DNA of 64,000 nucleotides from Magnetovibrio sp. PR-2 (GCF_036689815.1 NZ_JBAHUR010000016.1:1-64000); one strand, 5' to 3'. Positions 44,335 through 53,616 are shown, counted from the first letter of the stretch. Made by a program: numbers and translations. Notes: a model not told the origin generated them from the letters alone.

Positions 44335-45933
44335 TCAAATTTGGCGGACTTTGATATTGAGTGTCTGAATCCGGTACGCCACTTGGCGCGGCGTCATGTT
44401 AAGCAAGCGCGCAGCCTTGGCCTGAACCCAGCCCGCTTCTTCCAACGCGGCGATGACGCGTTCGCGTTCATCAATATTGGGATCGCTGAAATCGATGGTT
44501 GGCCCTGTTGGCGCAGCGGCAGCGGGTGCGGCGGGGCTGGCCGTCACGGGCGGCGGGCCGGAGTGGTCTTCCAAGCCCGTCATCACCACGGCGTCGCGAT
44601 CAATATTGCCCGACGGGCTCATGATGGCGGCACGCTCCATGATGTTTTCCAGCTCACGCACGTTGCCGGGCCACGCGTGGCGCAACAAAACACGCAACGC
44701 GCTGTCGGTGATGGTGAGCTCACGCCCTTGTAGTTTTGCGATCTTAGAAATCAAAAAGCGCGACAAATCCGGAATATCTTCGGTGCGTTCGCGCAAAGGC
44801 GGCATATTGATGGGCATGACGTTCAAGCGATAGTACAAGTCTTCGCGGAACTCGCCGGTTTCGACTTCGGCTTCCAAATCGCGGTTGGTCGCGGCGATAA
44901 CGCGCACGTCGACCTTCATGGTTTTGGTGCCGCCGACGCGTTCAAACTCGCCTTCTTGCAGGACCCGCAACAGTTTTGCTTGGAAGGCCGCTGTAATCTC
45001 GCCGATTTCATCTAAGAAGAGCGTGCCGCCGTGGGCCATTTCAAAGCGGCCTTTGCGTTGGGTGCTGGCCCCCGTAAACGCACCTTTTTCGTGACCGAAC
45101 AGTTCGGATTCCAACAAATTGTCGGGAAGGGCTGCACAATTCAGCTTGATCATCGGGCCGCTGGCGCGCGGAGAATTGTAGTGAATGGCGTTCGCCACCA
45201 GCTCTTTACCCGTACCCGATTCACCGCGCACCAACACGGTGGTGTTCCAGGCCGAGACCAAACGGATTTGTTCGAACACCGTGCGCATCACTTCGGAGCG
45301 TCCGACCATATTGTCGAAGCCGTGTTCGTGTTTGACTTTGCGGCGAAGCGTGTCGCGTTCTTCCTTCAATTCCCGCTTTTCTTTGTCCAGTTGCACCCAC
45401 AACCGCACGGTTTGTGCAATCAGGTTTGCGATCATCTCCATGAATTTCGCGCGGCCGTTTAAGTCGTCATCGCCTGCAGACGGTTGCGCGGCAAAAACGC
45501 CCAAAGCTTCGCCTCCGGAAAAGATCGGCACACCGATATAAGGCAATGCCGGATCAAAAGCCCCGGAGCGGCCTAAGAATTTCGGTTCGCGCTGGATATT
45601 GGGGACAACAACCGCAACGCAGGTTTCCATAATTTCGCCCACAACACCTTCGCCCGGGCGGTAACTCACGGCGCCTTCGGTGACCAAACCTTCTTTTTGC
45701 GAAACGCGCAGGTTCAGATTTCCGGTGTCGTCGTCCAACAGACTGATCATGCCATTTTTCAGCTGTCCCGCGTCGTGCATCACGGCAATGACTTGTTCCA
45801 ACGTTTCGCGCAGGTTCAAGCTGTGACCCAAAATCTGGCTCACCTTATAGAGCGTATCGATGTCGGTGCGTACCAAGCCGCAATTACACGTCTTGCACGC
45901 CTCCACAACCGGTAAGTTTTCGCCTTCGCTCAC
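44335..45933 (-). CDS. nifA: NifA, sigma-54 activator of nif genes
   Basis: A 532-residue activator. Domains in order: GAF (about 25-160), AAA+ with GESGTGKE and the sigma-54 loop GAFTGAST (about 190-420), and a C-terminal helix-turn-helix (WVQAKAARLLNMTPRQVAYRI). The start is GTG at 45933 because TAAGGAG, which includes the nifL stop, lies 6 bases ahead of it; the frame extends into nifL. The Cys-rich interdomain motif of O2-sensitive alphaproteobacterial NifA is missing (HAWPGNVRELENIMERAA), so this is the NifL-dependent, O2-tolerant kind. Confidence 0.96.
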   Translation of the reverse strand: MSEGENLPVVEACKTCNCGLVRTDIDTLYKVSQILGHSLNLRETLEQVIAVMHDAGQLKNGMISLLDDDTGNLNLRVSQKEGLVTEGAVSYRPGEGVVGEIMETCVAVVVPNIQREPKFLGRSGAFDPALPYIGVPIFSGGEALGVFAAQPSAGDDDLNGRAKFMEMIANLIAQTVRLWVQLDKEKRELKEERDTLRRKVKHEHGFDNMVGRSEVMRTVFEQIRLVSAWNTTVLVRGESGTGKELVANAIHYNSPRASGPMIKLNCAALPDNLLESELFGHEKGAFTGASTQRKGRFEMAHGGTLFLDEIGEITAAFQAKLLRVLQEGEFERVGGTKTMKVDVRVIAATNRDLEAEVETGEFREDLYYRLNVMPINMPPLRERTEDIPDLSRFLISKIAKLQGRELTITDSALRVLLRHAWPGNVRELENIMERAAIMSPSGNIDRDAVVMTGLEDHSGPPPVTASPAAPAAAAPTGPTIDFSDPNIDERERVIAALEEAGWVQAKAARLLNMTPRQVAYRIQTLNIKVRQI

Positions 45934-45943
45934 GGCAATCTCC

Positions 45944-47530
45944 TTATTCGTACCCGGATGAGCCATGCCCCAGGCTTGCAGCAGCGAACACGACCTCAAC
46001 GCGTCCGCCACCCGTCATGGCATTGCCGATTTCAATGGATCCACCTTGGTCGGTGATGATTTGACGCGCCAGTTGAAGGCCTAAGCCCGGGCGCGATTTG
46101 GTTTTTTTCCAAGCCGTGAAGAACGGCTCGTAGGCTTTAATCAAAATGCTGTCGTCAAAGCCCGCGCCCGTATCGCGGATTTCCATGGCCACATCGCTAG
46201 CGTCGGTCACCCGGGTGTCGATGCGAATTTCACGCGCACCGCTGCCGTCCTTCACCGCCATAATGGCGTTGTCGACCAGATACTTCACCATAGAGCGCAA
46301 AGCGTTTGCACGCCCCGGAACATTGGGCAGCACAGCCACGGGATGCCATTCAACCATCACGCCTTCACGCAGCAAATCTTCGATGGTGATGTCCAAAACT
46401 TCCCGGATAATCTCATTGATATTGATGGGCTCAATGGGTTCGTCTGCGGTGCGTGGCATGGAGGTTCTTAAACGATCCAAGGCCTGCTCACCGGCGCCCA
46501 GAACCTGTTTGATGGGTTCACACAGGCCATCCGCCTCGCGGCCTTGGCGCTTCATCATGCCGACAGCGGCGCTCATCACATTGAGCGGGCCTTGCAGTTG
46601 GAATATGGCCCCAGACATCACTTCACGCATGCCCTGGACCATTTGTTGTTCGGCCATCATCGCCCGCACGGCATTGGTCCGCGCCTGTTCGTAGCGACGC
46701 CGTTGATGGGTGATGTCGCTTGCCACCAGCAACACGCCGCAATAGCCAACACCGTCGAAATAGCCCGTTGCTGACATGTCTTGTTCTTCGACTTTGGTGG
46801 CGGAGCACGCGAACCATCGCGTTTCGCCGCCGGGCATCTTCAAGCCCACTTCCGCCGCCGAAAATGTCGATCCGCGTTGGCAGAGATCTTCCAAGCTCAT
46901 GCCAAAAGTGGCAGTGAAACCTTCAATAAATTCGCCAGACGCGTCCGTTTCCCCAAGCTCGCGGTTGAGCTCTTTATAAGCGGGGTTGGAAAACCCAACA
47001 CGCCCAGCCATATCGACCAAAACAATCACCACAGGGGCCGCTTCAACCACGGACGAGATCAACGCGTCTTGATTTTTGACCTTGCGCTCCAACTGGTGCA
47101 GGTCTGTCACATCGCGGTGCATGCCCATGAAGTGAAGAACGTCGCCGTTGTCGTCTTCCACGGGAACCACGGTGAGCTCCGCCAAATAACGCGAACCGTC
47201 CTTGCGCTGGTTAACCAAGCGCCCTTTCCAGACCTTCCCGGATGTAATGGTGGACCAGAGCGTTTTGTAGATTTCGACCGGGGTCGCTTTGTCCGACAAA
47301 ACGGATTCATTTTTGCCCAAAATGTCGTCGCCGTAACCCGTCAACTCTTCAAACGCGGGATTGACGTAAAGGATGTTGGCCTTTGTGTCGGTGATGGACG
47401 TGGCGATGGGAGAATGTTCCACCGCGTAGTGGTAGACCGCATCTAAAATGGGCGAACCGCCACCCGCCACATCATCAGGTGCGGGAGAGGTGCTTAATTC
47501 AGGCGCAGTTTCGGGCGTTTTTGTTGTCAT
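45944..47530 (-). CDS. nifL: NifL, redox and nitrogen-sensing anti-activator of NifA
   Basis: A 528-residue protein. The first PAS domain (about 25-150) has VEHSPIATSITDTKANILYVNPAFEELTGYG and LGKNESVLS, very like the FAD-binding PAS1 of Azotobacter NifL. A second PAS (about 155-280), a central helical H-region (AMMAEQQMVQGMREVMSGAI) and a GHKL ATPase domain (about 385-520, VDNAIMAV, DTGAGFD, GLGLQLARQI) follow. ATG at 47530 is the only plausible Met start, although its promoter leaves almost no leader. It is 10 bases from nifA. NifL is rare outside gammaproteobacteria. Confidence 0.93.
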   Translation of the reverse strand: MTTKTPETAPELSTSPAPDDVAGGGSPILDAVYHYAVEHSPIATSITDTKANILYVNPAFEELTGYGDDILGKNESVLSDKATPVEIYKTLWSTITSGKVWKGRLVNQRKDGSRYLAELTVVPVEDDNGDVLHFMGMHRDVTDLHQLERKVKNQDALISSVVEAAPVVIVLVDMAGRVGFSNPAYKELNRELGETDASGEFIEGFTATFGMSLEDLCQRGSTFSAAEVGLKMPGGETRWFACSATKVEEQDMSATGYFDGVGYCGVLLVASDITHQRRRYEQARTNAVRAMMAEQQMVQGMREVMSGAIFQLQGPLNVMSAAVGMMKRQGREADGLCEPIKQVLGAGEQALDRLRTSMPRTADEPIEPININEIIREVLDITIEDLLREGVMVEWHPVAVLPNVPGRANALRSMVKYLVDNAIMAVKDGSGAREIRIDTRVTDASDVAMEIRDTGAGFDDSILIKAYEPFFTAWKKTKSRPGLGLQLARQIITDQGGSIEIGNAMTGGGRVEVVFAAASLGHGSSGYE

Positions 47531-47543
47531 TTGCCATTGAATT

Positions 47544-47559
47544 CGCAAACCCCGTGCCA
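47544..47559 (-). promoter_or_regulatory. Sigma-54 promoter of nifLA
   Basis: On the minus strand TTGGCACGGGGTTTGC matches TGGCAC-N5-TTGC perfectly. The -12 GC is only 15 bases from the nifL ATG, so the transcript would start about 4 bases before it. Confidence 0.82.
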
Positions 47560-47602
47560 AATGCATAAGTGTGGCAAATCAACCATCCCAAACCACCGGA
47601 TT

Positions 47603-47618
47603 TGTGGGCTTTGCAACA
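47603..47618. promoter_or_regulatory. NifA upstream activator site, shared by nifLA and rnf
   Basis: TGTGGGCTTTGCAACA fits TGT-N10-ACA exactly. It is about 45-60 bases upstream of the nifL -24 element and about 130-145 bases upstream of the rnf -24 element. Confidence 0.78.
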
Positions 47619-47642
47619 AACACCCTCCAATAAAGGTCGCCG

Positions 47643-47658
47643 TGTCACCAAAATGACA
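47643..47658. promoter_or_regulatory. Second NifA site between nifL and rnfA
   Basis: TGTCACCAAAATGACA fits TGT-N10-ACA exactly, about 90 bases upstream of the rnf -24 element and 85 bases from the nifL one. The two sites probably activate both directions. Confidence 0.78.
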
Positions 47659-47746
47659 GGGATTGTCGGCGCTTAATAATTAGGCAATGGGTCAAAAACC
47701 GCACAAAAGCTAGGCCCATTTTTCGCACAAATGCTGCAAAGCAAAC

Positions 47747-47763
47747 TTGGTACGGTTGATGCA
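47747..47763 (+). promoter_or_regulatory. Sigma-54-like promoter of rnfABCDGEH
   Basis: TTGGTACGGTTGATGCA has GG and GC exactly 10 bases apart; TGGTAC and GATGCA each deviate from the consensus. Its position 49 bases before rnfA and downstream of two NifA sites supports it. Confidence 0.6.
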
Positions 47764-47811
47764 TTTGAAAACCGTAAAAGCCCTCCATTTGATCCTGGAG
47801 CACCCCGATTT

Positions 47812-48396
47812 ATGCAAGAACTGTTGATGATCCTCATCGGCACCGCCCTGGTCAACAACGTCGTGTTGGTCAAGTTTTTAGGCCTTTGTCCCTTCATGGG
47901 CGTATCGAATAAAGTCGATACCGCTTTGGGCATGGGGCTTGCCACCACGTTTGTTTTGACCCTCGCCTCCGTGTCCGGCTGGGCTTTGGAAACGTTTGTC
48001 CTAATCCCCTTCGACATCGGCTTTTTGCGCATCCTGAGCTTCATCTTGGTGATCGCTGCCGTTGTGCAGTTGACCGAAATGCTGATCAAAAAGACCTCGC
48101 CTGCGCTTTACCAAGTGCTCGGCATCTTCTTGCCGTTGATCACCACCAACTGCGCGGTGTTGGGTGTGGCGATTTTGAACATTCAAGAAGAACACTCCTT
48201 TTTGCAAAGCCTGCTCTACGGCTTTGGTTCCGCCGTCGGTTTCACTCTGGTGATGGTTTTGTTTGCAGGCTTGCGCGAACGCTTGGCCTTGGCCGACGTG
48301 CCCAAAGCCTTTGAAGGCGCGCCCATCGGCTTTGTGACGGCGGGCTTGCTGTCCTTGGCATTCATGGGCTTTGCCGGTCTTGGCGGCGGAGGTTGA
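47812..48396 (+). CDS. rnfA: RnfA, membrane subunit of the Rnf complex
   Basis: A 194-residue protein with six membrane helices and the RnfA/E/NqrDE features [20 protein letters not shown] and [14 protein letters not shown], whose cysteines bind a membrane cluster. Rnf couples ion flow to electron transfer from NADH to ferredoxin, supplying low-potential electrons to nitrogenase. CTGGAG precedes ATG 47812. It is the first of eight adjacent rnf genes. Confidence 0.96.
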   Translation: MQELLMILIGTALVNNVVLVKFLGLCPFMGVSNKVDTALGMGLATTFVLTLASVSGWALETFVLIPFDIGFLRILSFILVIAAVVQLTEMLIKKTSPALYQVLGIFLPLITTNCAVLGVAILNIQEEHSFLQSLLYGFGSAVGFTLVMVLFAGLRERLALADVPKAFEGAPIGFVTAGLLSLAFMGFAGLGGGG

Positions 48397-48400
48397 AGAC

Positions 48401-48946
48401 ATGATCAGTGCAATCCTTTCCCTCGCCCTGCTCGGCCTTGGTCTTGGTGTCATGCTCGGCTTTGCGGCCAAATACCTAAAAGTCGAAGCCGGCGCCATGG
48501 TTCAAGAAATTGAAGACATGCTCCCGGGTTCGCAATGCGGACAATGCGGCTATCCGGGCTGTGCGCCTGCGGCTGAAGCCGTTGCAAACGGCCAAGCCCC
48601 CGTGACCATGTGCCCGCCGGGCGGTCGCGCGTTGGCACAAGCCCTGGCCGACAAAATGGGTGTGAGTGCAGATTTGAGCGGCATGGAAGACAAGGGTCCC
48701 CAAGTCGCATTTGTGAACGAGCAGCTGTGCATCGGTTGCACCAAGTGCTTCAAACGTTGCCCCACCGACGCTTTGGTTGGCGCAAACCGTCAAATTCATG
48801 TGGTGATCAAAGACGCGTGCACAGGCTGTGGCCTGTGCGTCGAAGTTTGCCCCACCGAAAGCGTGCTCATGCGCGATGTTCCGGTCACGCTGGAAACCTG
48901 GCATTGGCCCAAACCTGAAGAAGAAGAATTGCCCTTAGCGTCTTAA
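48401..48946 (+). CDS. rnfB: RnfB, iron-sulfur subunit of the Rnf complex
   Basis: A 181-residue protein: an N-terminal membrane helix (about 4-26), the four-Cys cluster motif in CGQCGYPGC plus MCPPGG, and two [4Fe-4S] motifs, CIGCTKCFKRCPTDAL and CTGCGLCVEVCPTESV. It passes electrons between the membrane part and ferredoxin. It starts 4 bases after rnfA; the longer frame lies inside rnfA. Confidence 0.96.
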   Translation: MISAILSLALLGLGLGVMLGFAAKYLKVEAGAMVQEIEDMLPGSQCGQCGYPGCAPAAEAVANGQAPVTMCPPGGRALAQALADKMGVSADLSGMEDKGPQVAFVNEQLCIGCTKCFKRCPTDALVGANRQIHVVIKDACTGCGLCVEVCPTESVLMRDVPVTLETWHWPKPEEEELPLAS

Positions 48947-48978
48947 GTGAAGACGCTAAAAAGGAGACGACTGGCGAT

Positions 48979-50487
48979 ATGAAACTGTTCCGCATCCGTG
49001 GCGGCGTTCATCCCGAGGACAAAAAGAGCCTCAGCGAAGATAAGCCGATTGAGGATTTGCCTCTGCCCGAATTGTTGCATGTTCCCCTGCAACAACACAT
49101 CGGCGCGCCCGCTGTCGCTATTGTCAAAAAAGGCGACGTGGTCAAAAAGGGCCAAATTATCGCCACGGCTCAAGGCAACATTTCCGCCCCCGTACACGCG
49201 CCGACATCCGGCCAAGTGGTGGGCCTGGGCCGTTATAAGGCGCCGCACCCCTCTGGTCTTCCGGGACGCACCATCACCATTCGCACCGACGATGACGAAG
49301 AGTGGTGCGACCTGCCCGAGCCTATGGATCCGCTGAGCGCCGATCCCTCAGACATTGCCAAGCGTGTCAAAGACTGCGGTATTGTCGGCATGGGCGGCGC
49401 GACGTTCCCGTCGGCCGTCAAACTGAACCTAGGTGCGCGCTATGAGCTCGACACCTTGATCATTAATGGGGCCGAGTGTGAACCTTACCTGACCTGCGAC
49501 GACCGTTTGATGCGTGAATTCACGGCAGATGTCTTAATGGGCATTCGCATTATGGGACGCACCTTAAACGTCAAGCGCACCTTGATCGCCATCGAAGGCA
49601 ACAAGCCCGACGCCATCGCCCGCATGACCCAAGCGGCGAGCGATTTGGATGATGTCACCGTCGTCAAAGTGCCCACCCGCTATCCCATGGGGTCTGAAAA
49701 GCACCTGACCCAAACGCTCACGGGCAAAGAAACACCTGCGCGCGCACTCACCGCCGACATCGGTGTGGTGGTACACAACCCCGCCACCGCGTTTGCCGTG
49801 TTTGAAGCCGTGACCAAGGGCATCCCTTTGGTTTCGCGCATTGTCACAGTCAGTGGCGAGGCGATAACCAGCCCGAAAAACTTGCGCGTGCCCATCGGTA
49901 CGCGGATTTCGGAACTGGTCGAATTTGCCGGATCGTTCAAAGTTGATCCCGAACGTTTGTTGTTGGGCGGCCCGATGATGGGCCAGCCTCTGGCCGATTT
50001 AAAAGTCCCTGTGGTCAAAGGCACCAACGGTGTATTGGCGTTGGCGGATTTACAAGCTGCCACAACAACGCGCACGTCGTGCATCCGTTGCGCCAGCTGC
50101 GTCGATGCCTGCCCGTGCGGTTTGGTGCCGCTGGAAATGGCTGCCGCTATTCGCAAGGAAGAAATGGAAATCGCCACCCAATCGGGGCTGATGGATTGTG
50201 TCGGCTGCGGGTCTTGCGCCTATGTCTGCCCGTCGTCCATCCCGCTGGTGCAGTACTTCAACTACGCCAAGGGCAAGATCACGGCGACCCAGCGCGCGGA
50301 ACACAAACAAGTGGAAACCAAGCGTCTGGCCGAAATGCGCAACGCGCGTATGGAACGCATCAAAGCCGCCAAGCGCGAAGCCATGGCCAAACGCAAAGCC
50401 GAACAAGCCCGCAAAAAGGCTGAAAAAGAAGCCAAAGAAGCCGCACAAGCGACAGAACAACAAGACCAAGAGAAAGCCACAGCATGA
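48979..50487 (+). CDS. rnfC: RnfC, NADH-binding subunit of the Rnf complex
   Basis: A 502-residue peripheral protein. The start FRIRGGVHPEDKK is typical, the NADH/FMN fold (CGIVGMGGATFPSAVKL, NGAECEPYLTCDDRLM) follows, and two clusters are seen as CIRCASCVDACPCGLVP and CVGCGSCAYVCPSSIPL. The C-terminal 60 residues are a charged, Ala/Lys-rich helix (AKRKAEQARKKAEKEAKEAA). GGAGAC precedes the start. Confidence 0.96.
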   Translation: MKLFRIRGGVHPEDKKSLSEDKPIEDLPLPELLHVPLQQHIGAPAVAIVKKGDVVKKGQIIATAQGNISAPVHAPTSGQVVGLGRYKAPHPSGLPGRTITIRTDDDEEWCDLPEPMDPLSADPSDIAKRVKDCGIVGMGGATFPSAVKLNLGARYELDTLIINGAECEPYLTCDDRLMREFTADVLMGIRIMGRTLNVKRTLIAIEGNKPDAIARMTQAASDLDDVTVVKVPTRYPMGSEKHLTQTLTGKETPARALTADIGVVVHNPATAFAVFEAVTKGIPLVSRIVTVSGEAITSPKNLRVPIGTRISELVEFAGSFKVDPERLLLGGPMMGQPLADLKVPVVKGTNGVLALADLQAATTTRTSCIRCASCVDACPCGLVPLEMAAAIRKEEMEIATQSGLMDCVGCGSCAYVCPSSIPLVQYFNYAKGKITATQRAEHKQVETKRLAEMRNARMERIKAAKREAMAKRKAEQARKKAEKEAKEAAQATEQQDQEKATA

Positions 50488-51572
50488 GCACCACACCTCC
50501 CCCAATTGGTGGCCCGTTCCTGAAAAAAAGCCTCACGGTCCAGCAGATCATGATGGTGGTGATGCTGGCACTCACCCCGGCGACGATGTACGGCCTGTTC
50601 CAATTCGGCTGGCCTGCGGTATATTTATTCCTCGTAACGGTGGGCTCGGCCCTTGTGTTCGAAGCCCTGTGGTTGAAAATGGCCGGGCGCCCCATTGCCC
50701 CCGCACTTTCCGATGGGTCGGCAGCGCTGACGGGGTGGCTCCTTGCCATGACGTTACCGCCGTGGGCACCTTGGTGGATTGGTGTCCTGGGATCTCTCAT
50801 CGCCATCTGGCTGGGCAAACAAGTGTTTGGCGGCGTCGGCCAAAACCTGTTCAACCCGGCCATGGTCGCACGTGTGGTTCTGCTGATTTCGTTCCCCGTG
50901 CATATGACGTTCTTTGTCGACCCCAGCCCCATTTTGAATACTGGTGCGCCGGGTTTTATGGAAAGCTTAGCCGTCACGTTTGGTTTCGGCACGGCCCCCG
51001 CCATGGACGCTGTCAGCAGCGCATCGGTTCTGGGCTATCTCAAAACCGAAGTCGGGCGCGGCAACGAATGGCTTCAGGTCTTCAACAACTCCTACGATAT
51101 GCAAAGCGTCTTGATGGGCGCCGTTCCGGGCAGCCTGGGTGAAACCTCTGCCCCGTTGATTTTGTTGGGCGGTGCCTTGTTATTGGCGCTGCGGATTATC
51201 AGCTGGCACATTCCTGTCGCCATGATCGGAACCTTGGCCGTCTTGGCGACACTCTTTAACTTCTCCAATCCCATGGCTTATCCCAGCGCCGCCATTCACG
51301 TTTTGTCGGGCGCGACGCTGTTGGGGGCGTTCTTTATTGCGACGGACTTGGTCACCTCCCCGGTTTCGCCCCTGGGCAAGCTGGTGTTTGGCTTTGGTTG
51401 CGGTTTGTTGGTTTATGTCATTCGCACCTGGGCCGGCTATCCCGAAGGTTTGGCTTTTGCGGTGTTGATCATGAACGCCGCGACCCCGCTGATCGACCGC
51501 TACACCCGTCCACGTGTCTATGGCCGCGATCGCAAAGGCGAACCCTTGGCCGCTGAGGAGGGGGCACAATGA
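50484..51572 (+). CDS. rnfD: RnfD, flavinylated membrane subunit of the Rnf complex
   Basis: A 362-residue protein with about ten membrane helices. The FMN-attachment threonine should be in HVLSGATLLGAFFIATD, the flavinylation motif used by ApbE. It overlaps rnfC and rnfG by 4 bases each, so translation is coupled. The N-terminal GPFLKKSLTVQQIMMVVML is as in other RnfD. Confidence 0.95.
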   Translation: MSTTPPPIGGPFLKKSLTVQQIMMVVMLALTPATMYGLFQFGWPAVYLFLVTVGSALVFEALWLKMAGRPIAPALSDGSAALTGWLLAMTLPPWAPWWIGVLGSLIAIWLGKQVFGGVGQNLFNPAMVARVVLLISFPVHMTFFVDPSPILNTGAPGFMESLAVTFGFGTAPAMDAVSSASVLGYLKTEVGRGNEWLQVFNNSYDMQSVLMGAVPGSLGETSAPLILLGGALLLALRIISWHIPVAMIGTLAVLATLFNFSNPMAYPSAAIHVLSGATLLGAFFIATDLVTSPVSPLGKLVFGFGCGLLVYVIRTWAGYPEGLAFAVLIMNAATPLIDRYTRPRVYGRDRKGEPLAAEEGAQ

Positions 51573-52255
51573 CCGAAGCCGTGCAAGACCAACCAAGCAG
51601 CTCCCCGAAGTTCGACATGAAGCCGCTTTTGTTGGCTTTGACCCTGACGGTATTCTCCACCGTTGCCGCAGGCTTGTTGGCCGTGGGCGATACAAAAACG
51701 CGCCCAGAAATTGCTTTGCGTCTGCAAGAAGACCTCAACGCCATTTTGGCCCAAGTGGTCCCACCAGAACTGCATGACAATGAACTGTCCAAAGACTTAT
51801 TGACTATGCCCGGTGTTCATGGCGAGGACATCACCGTCTACCGCGCACGCAAAGACGACCAGATCATCGGTTTTGCCTTTCCAACCACAGCCCCCAATGG
51901 CTACGCCGGTCCGGTTGAATTGGTCATGGGGGTCAGCAGCCAAGGTGAAATCCTAGGCGTGCGCGTGTTGTCCCACACCGAAACACCGGGCCTGGGTGAC
52001 AAAATTGAAGTCGCCAAAGATGATTGGGTTTTGAGCTTCAACGGCAAATCCTTCGCCAACTTGGCTTATGAGCTTTGGGGCGTGAAAAAAGACGGCGGTG
52101 TGTTCGATCAATTCAGCGGTGCAACCATCACACCGCGCATCGTTGTGGCGGCTGTCAAAGAGGGCTTGGATTTTTTCCACAACAACCAAGCCAAATTGTT
52201 CGCAGCTCCAAAACCTGTCGAGGTCAAACCTGCTGAAGACGGAGAAAAACAATGA
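51569..52255 (+). CDS. rnfG: RnfG, flavinylated subunit of the Rnf complex
   Basis: A 228-residue protein with one N-terminal membrane helix (about 18-40) and a periplasmic FMN domain. The attachment site is in DQFSGATITPRIVVAAVKEGLD. GVSSQGEILGVRVLSHTETPGLGDKIE is a family motif. It is coupled to both neighbours by 4-base overlaps. FMN would be added by the apbE product encoded in the nifENX unit. Confidence 0.96.
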   Translation: MTEAVQDQPSSSPKFDMKPLLLALTLTVFSTVAAGLLAVGDTKTRPEIALRLQEDLNAILAQVVPPELHDNELSKDLLTMPGVHGEDITVYRARKDDQIIGFAFPTTAPNGYAGPVELVMGVSSQGEILGVRVLSHTETPGLGDKIEVAKDDWVLSFNGKSFANLAYELWGVKKDGGVFDQFSGATITPRIVVAAVKEGLDFFHNNQAKLFAAPKPVEVKPAEDGEKQ

Positions 52256-52995
52256 GCGATCTGACTCCGGAAGCAGAAGTTGAAGAAGACGCACCTGCGC
52301 GCGAAAAGCACGACTACAAAACCATCGCAATGGACGGGTTTTGGGACAACAACGTTGTGTTTTCCCAACTGTTGGCGCTGTGCCCTCTTCTGGCGGTTAC
52401 GGGCACAGCGACCAATGGTCTCGGCATGGGATTGGCGTCTACGGCTGTGATGATTGGTTCTGGCTTTGCCATTGCGGCGCTTCGCGGCGTCATTCCGTCG
52501 GACGTGCGCATCCCTGCGTTTATCTTGGTGATCGCGACGTTGGTGACGTTGGTCGATATGGCTATGAACGCCTGGGTGCACGAACTGCACAAAGTCTTGG
52601 GCCTGTTTATCCCGCTGATCGTGACCAACTGCGCCATCTTGGGCCGAGCAGAAATTTTTGCCTACAAAAAGCCCATTGCGCCGTCAACGTTTGACGGCTT
52701 GATGATGGGCGTCGGGTTTACCTTCGTCCTGGTCGTTTTGGGCGCCGTGCGCGAAGTTTTGGGCGCAGGCACCTTATTTGCCGGAGCGTCTTTGTTGCTG
52801 GGTGATGCGTTTAAGGTCATCGAAATGAACATCCCCGAATTTGACGGCATGCTGTTGTTTGCCCTGCCGCCCGGCGGGTTCATCGTTTTGGGTTTCTTGC
52901 TGGCCGGCAAACGCGTTTTGGACGAACGTATGACGGAATGGCGCGATGGCCGCAAAGCTATTCAGAACGACACGCCCGCGTGTCACACGGTCTAA
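52252..52995 (+). CDS. rnfE: RnfE, membrane subunit of the Rnf complex
   Basis: A 247-residue protein with six membrane helices, paralogous to RnfA. Motifs are GFWDNNVVFSQLLALCPLLAVTGTATNGLGMG and VTNCAILGRAEIFA, with the membrane-cluster cysteines. The N-terminal 20 residues are acidic. It overlaps rnfG by 4 bases. Confidence 0.95.
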   Translation: MSDLTPEAEVEEDAPAREKHDYKTIAMDGFWDNNVVFSQLLALCPLLAVTGTATNGLGMGLASTAVMIGSGFAIAALRGVIPSDVRIPAFILVIATLVTLVDMAMNAWVHELHKVLGLFIPLIVTNCAILGRAEIFAYKKPIAPSTFDGLMMGVGFTFVLVVLGAVREVLGAGTLFAGASLLLGDAFKVIEMNIPEFDGMLLFALPPGGFIVLGFLLAGKRVLDERMTEWRDGRKAIQNDTPACHTV

Positions 52996-53014
52996 TTATT
53001 GGAGGTACTGATCC

Positions 53015-53275
53015 ATGATCATCGGTGTCGCTTATGCCAAAGCTTCTCAGCAAGTTTGGACCAACATTGAACTTCCCGACGGTGCAACGGTGAAAGACGC
53101 CATCGAAGCTTCTGGCATTTTGGGTAAGTTCCCCGAAATCGATTTGGAAGAACAAGAGGTCGGTGTGTTCGGCAAGCTGACCAAGTTGGATGCTGCCCTG
53201 AACGATGGTGACCGGGTCGAAATTTACCGCCCCATCATCGCCGACCCCGATATGGTGGAACGTCGCGACCAATAA
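53015..53275 (+). CDS. rnfH: RnfH, ubiquitin-like protein of the rnf operon
   Basis: An 86-residue beta-grasp protein with IGVAYAKASQQVWTNIELPDGATVKDAI and the typical EIYRPIIADP. Its function is not known, though it is often encoded with Rnf or SmpB. GGAGG precedes the start, 19 bases after rnfE. Confidence 0.93.
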   Translation: MIIGVAYAKASQQVWTNIELPDGATVKDAIEASGILGKFPEIDLEEQEVGVFGKLTKLDAALNDGDRVEIYRPIIADPDMVERRDQ

Positions 53276-53277
53276 TC

Positions 53278-53616
53278 ATGCCCTTGCCCCCGCCCACATT
53301 GGAAGATTACGTGCGTTTGTTCGAGCCCTATGGCGAGGATTTAAGCACGGCTTATCTCAAACCCAATGACGAACGCTATCTGTTTGTCTTTGAGCAGGCC
53401 GTTCGTATGTTGGCGACACCGTCCCAATTCAACGCTTCGCTGCCCCGCCCGTTCTGCATCACGGCACAGAAGTACCTCGCAGGCGATGAGCGCACCACGC
53501 GGCACATGAACTACCCTGAGAACCAGCATTTTATGTTGAGCGACTTATATGATTTTGTGATGCTTAAAAAAGCGCGAGCAAAACACAGCTCAAACGAACA
53601 CGATCAAGAAGCTTGA
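53278..53616 (+). CDS. Conserved small protein at the end of the rnf operon
   Basis: A 112-residue soluble protein beginning MPLPPPTLEDYVRLFEPYGEDLSTAYLKPNDERYLFVFEQAV. It has a His/Asn-rich stretch (HMNYPENQHFMLSDLYDF). I do not recognise it. It starts 2 bases after rnfH, so it belongs to the rnf unit, and overlaps the convergent nsrR gene by 13 bases. A link to nitrogenase electron supply is likely only from position. Confidence 0.78.
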   Translation: MPLPPPTLEDYVRLFEPYGEDLSTAYLKPNDERYLFVFEQAVRMLATPSQFNASLPRPFCITAQKYLAGDERTTRHMNYPENQHFMLSDLYDFVMLKKARAKHSSNEHDQEA

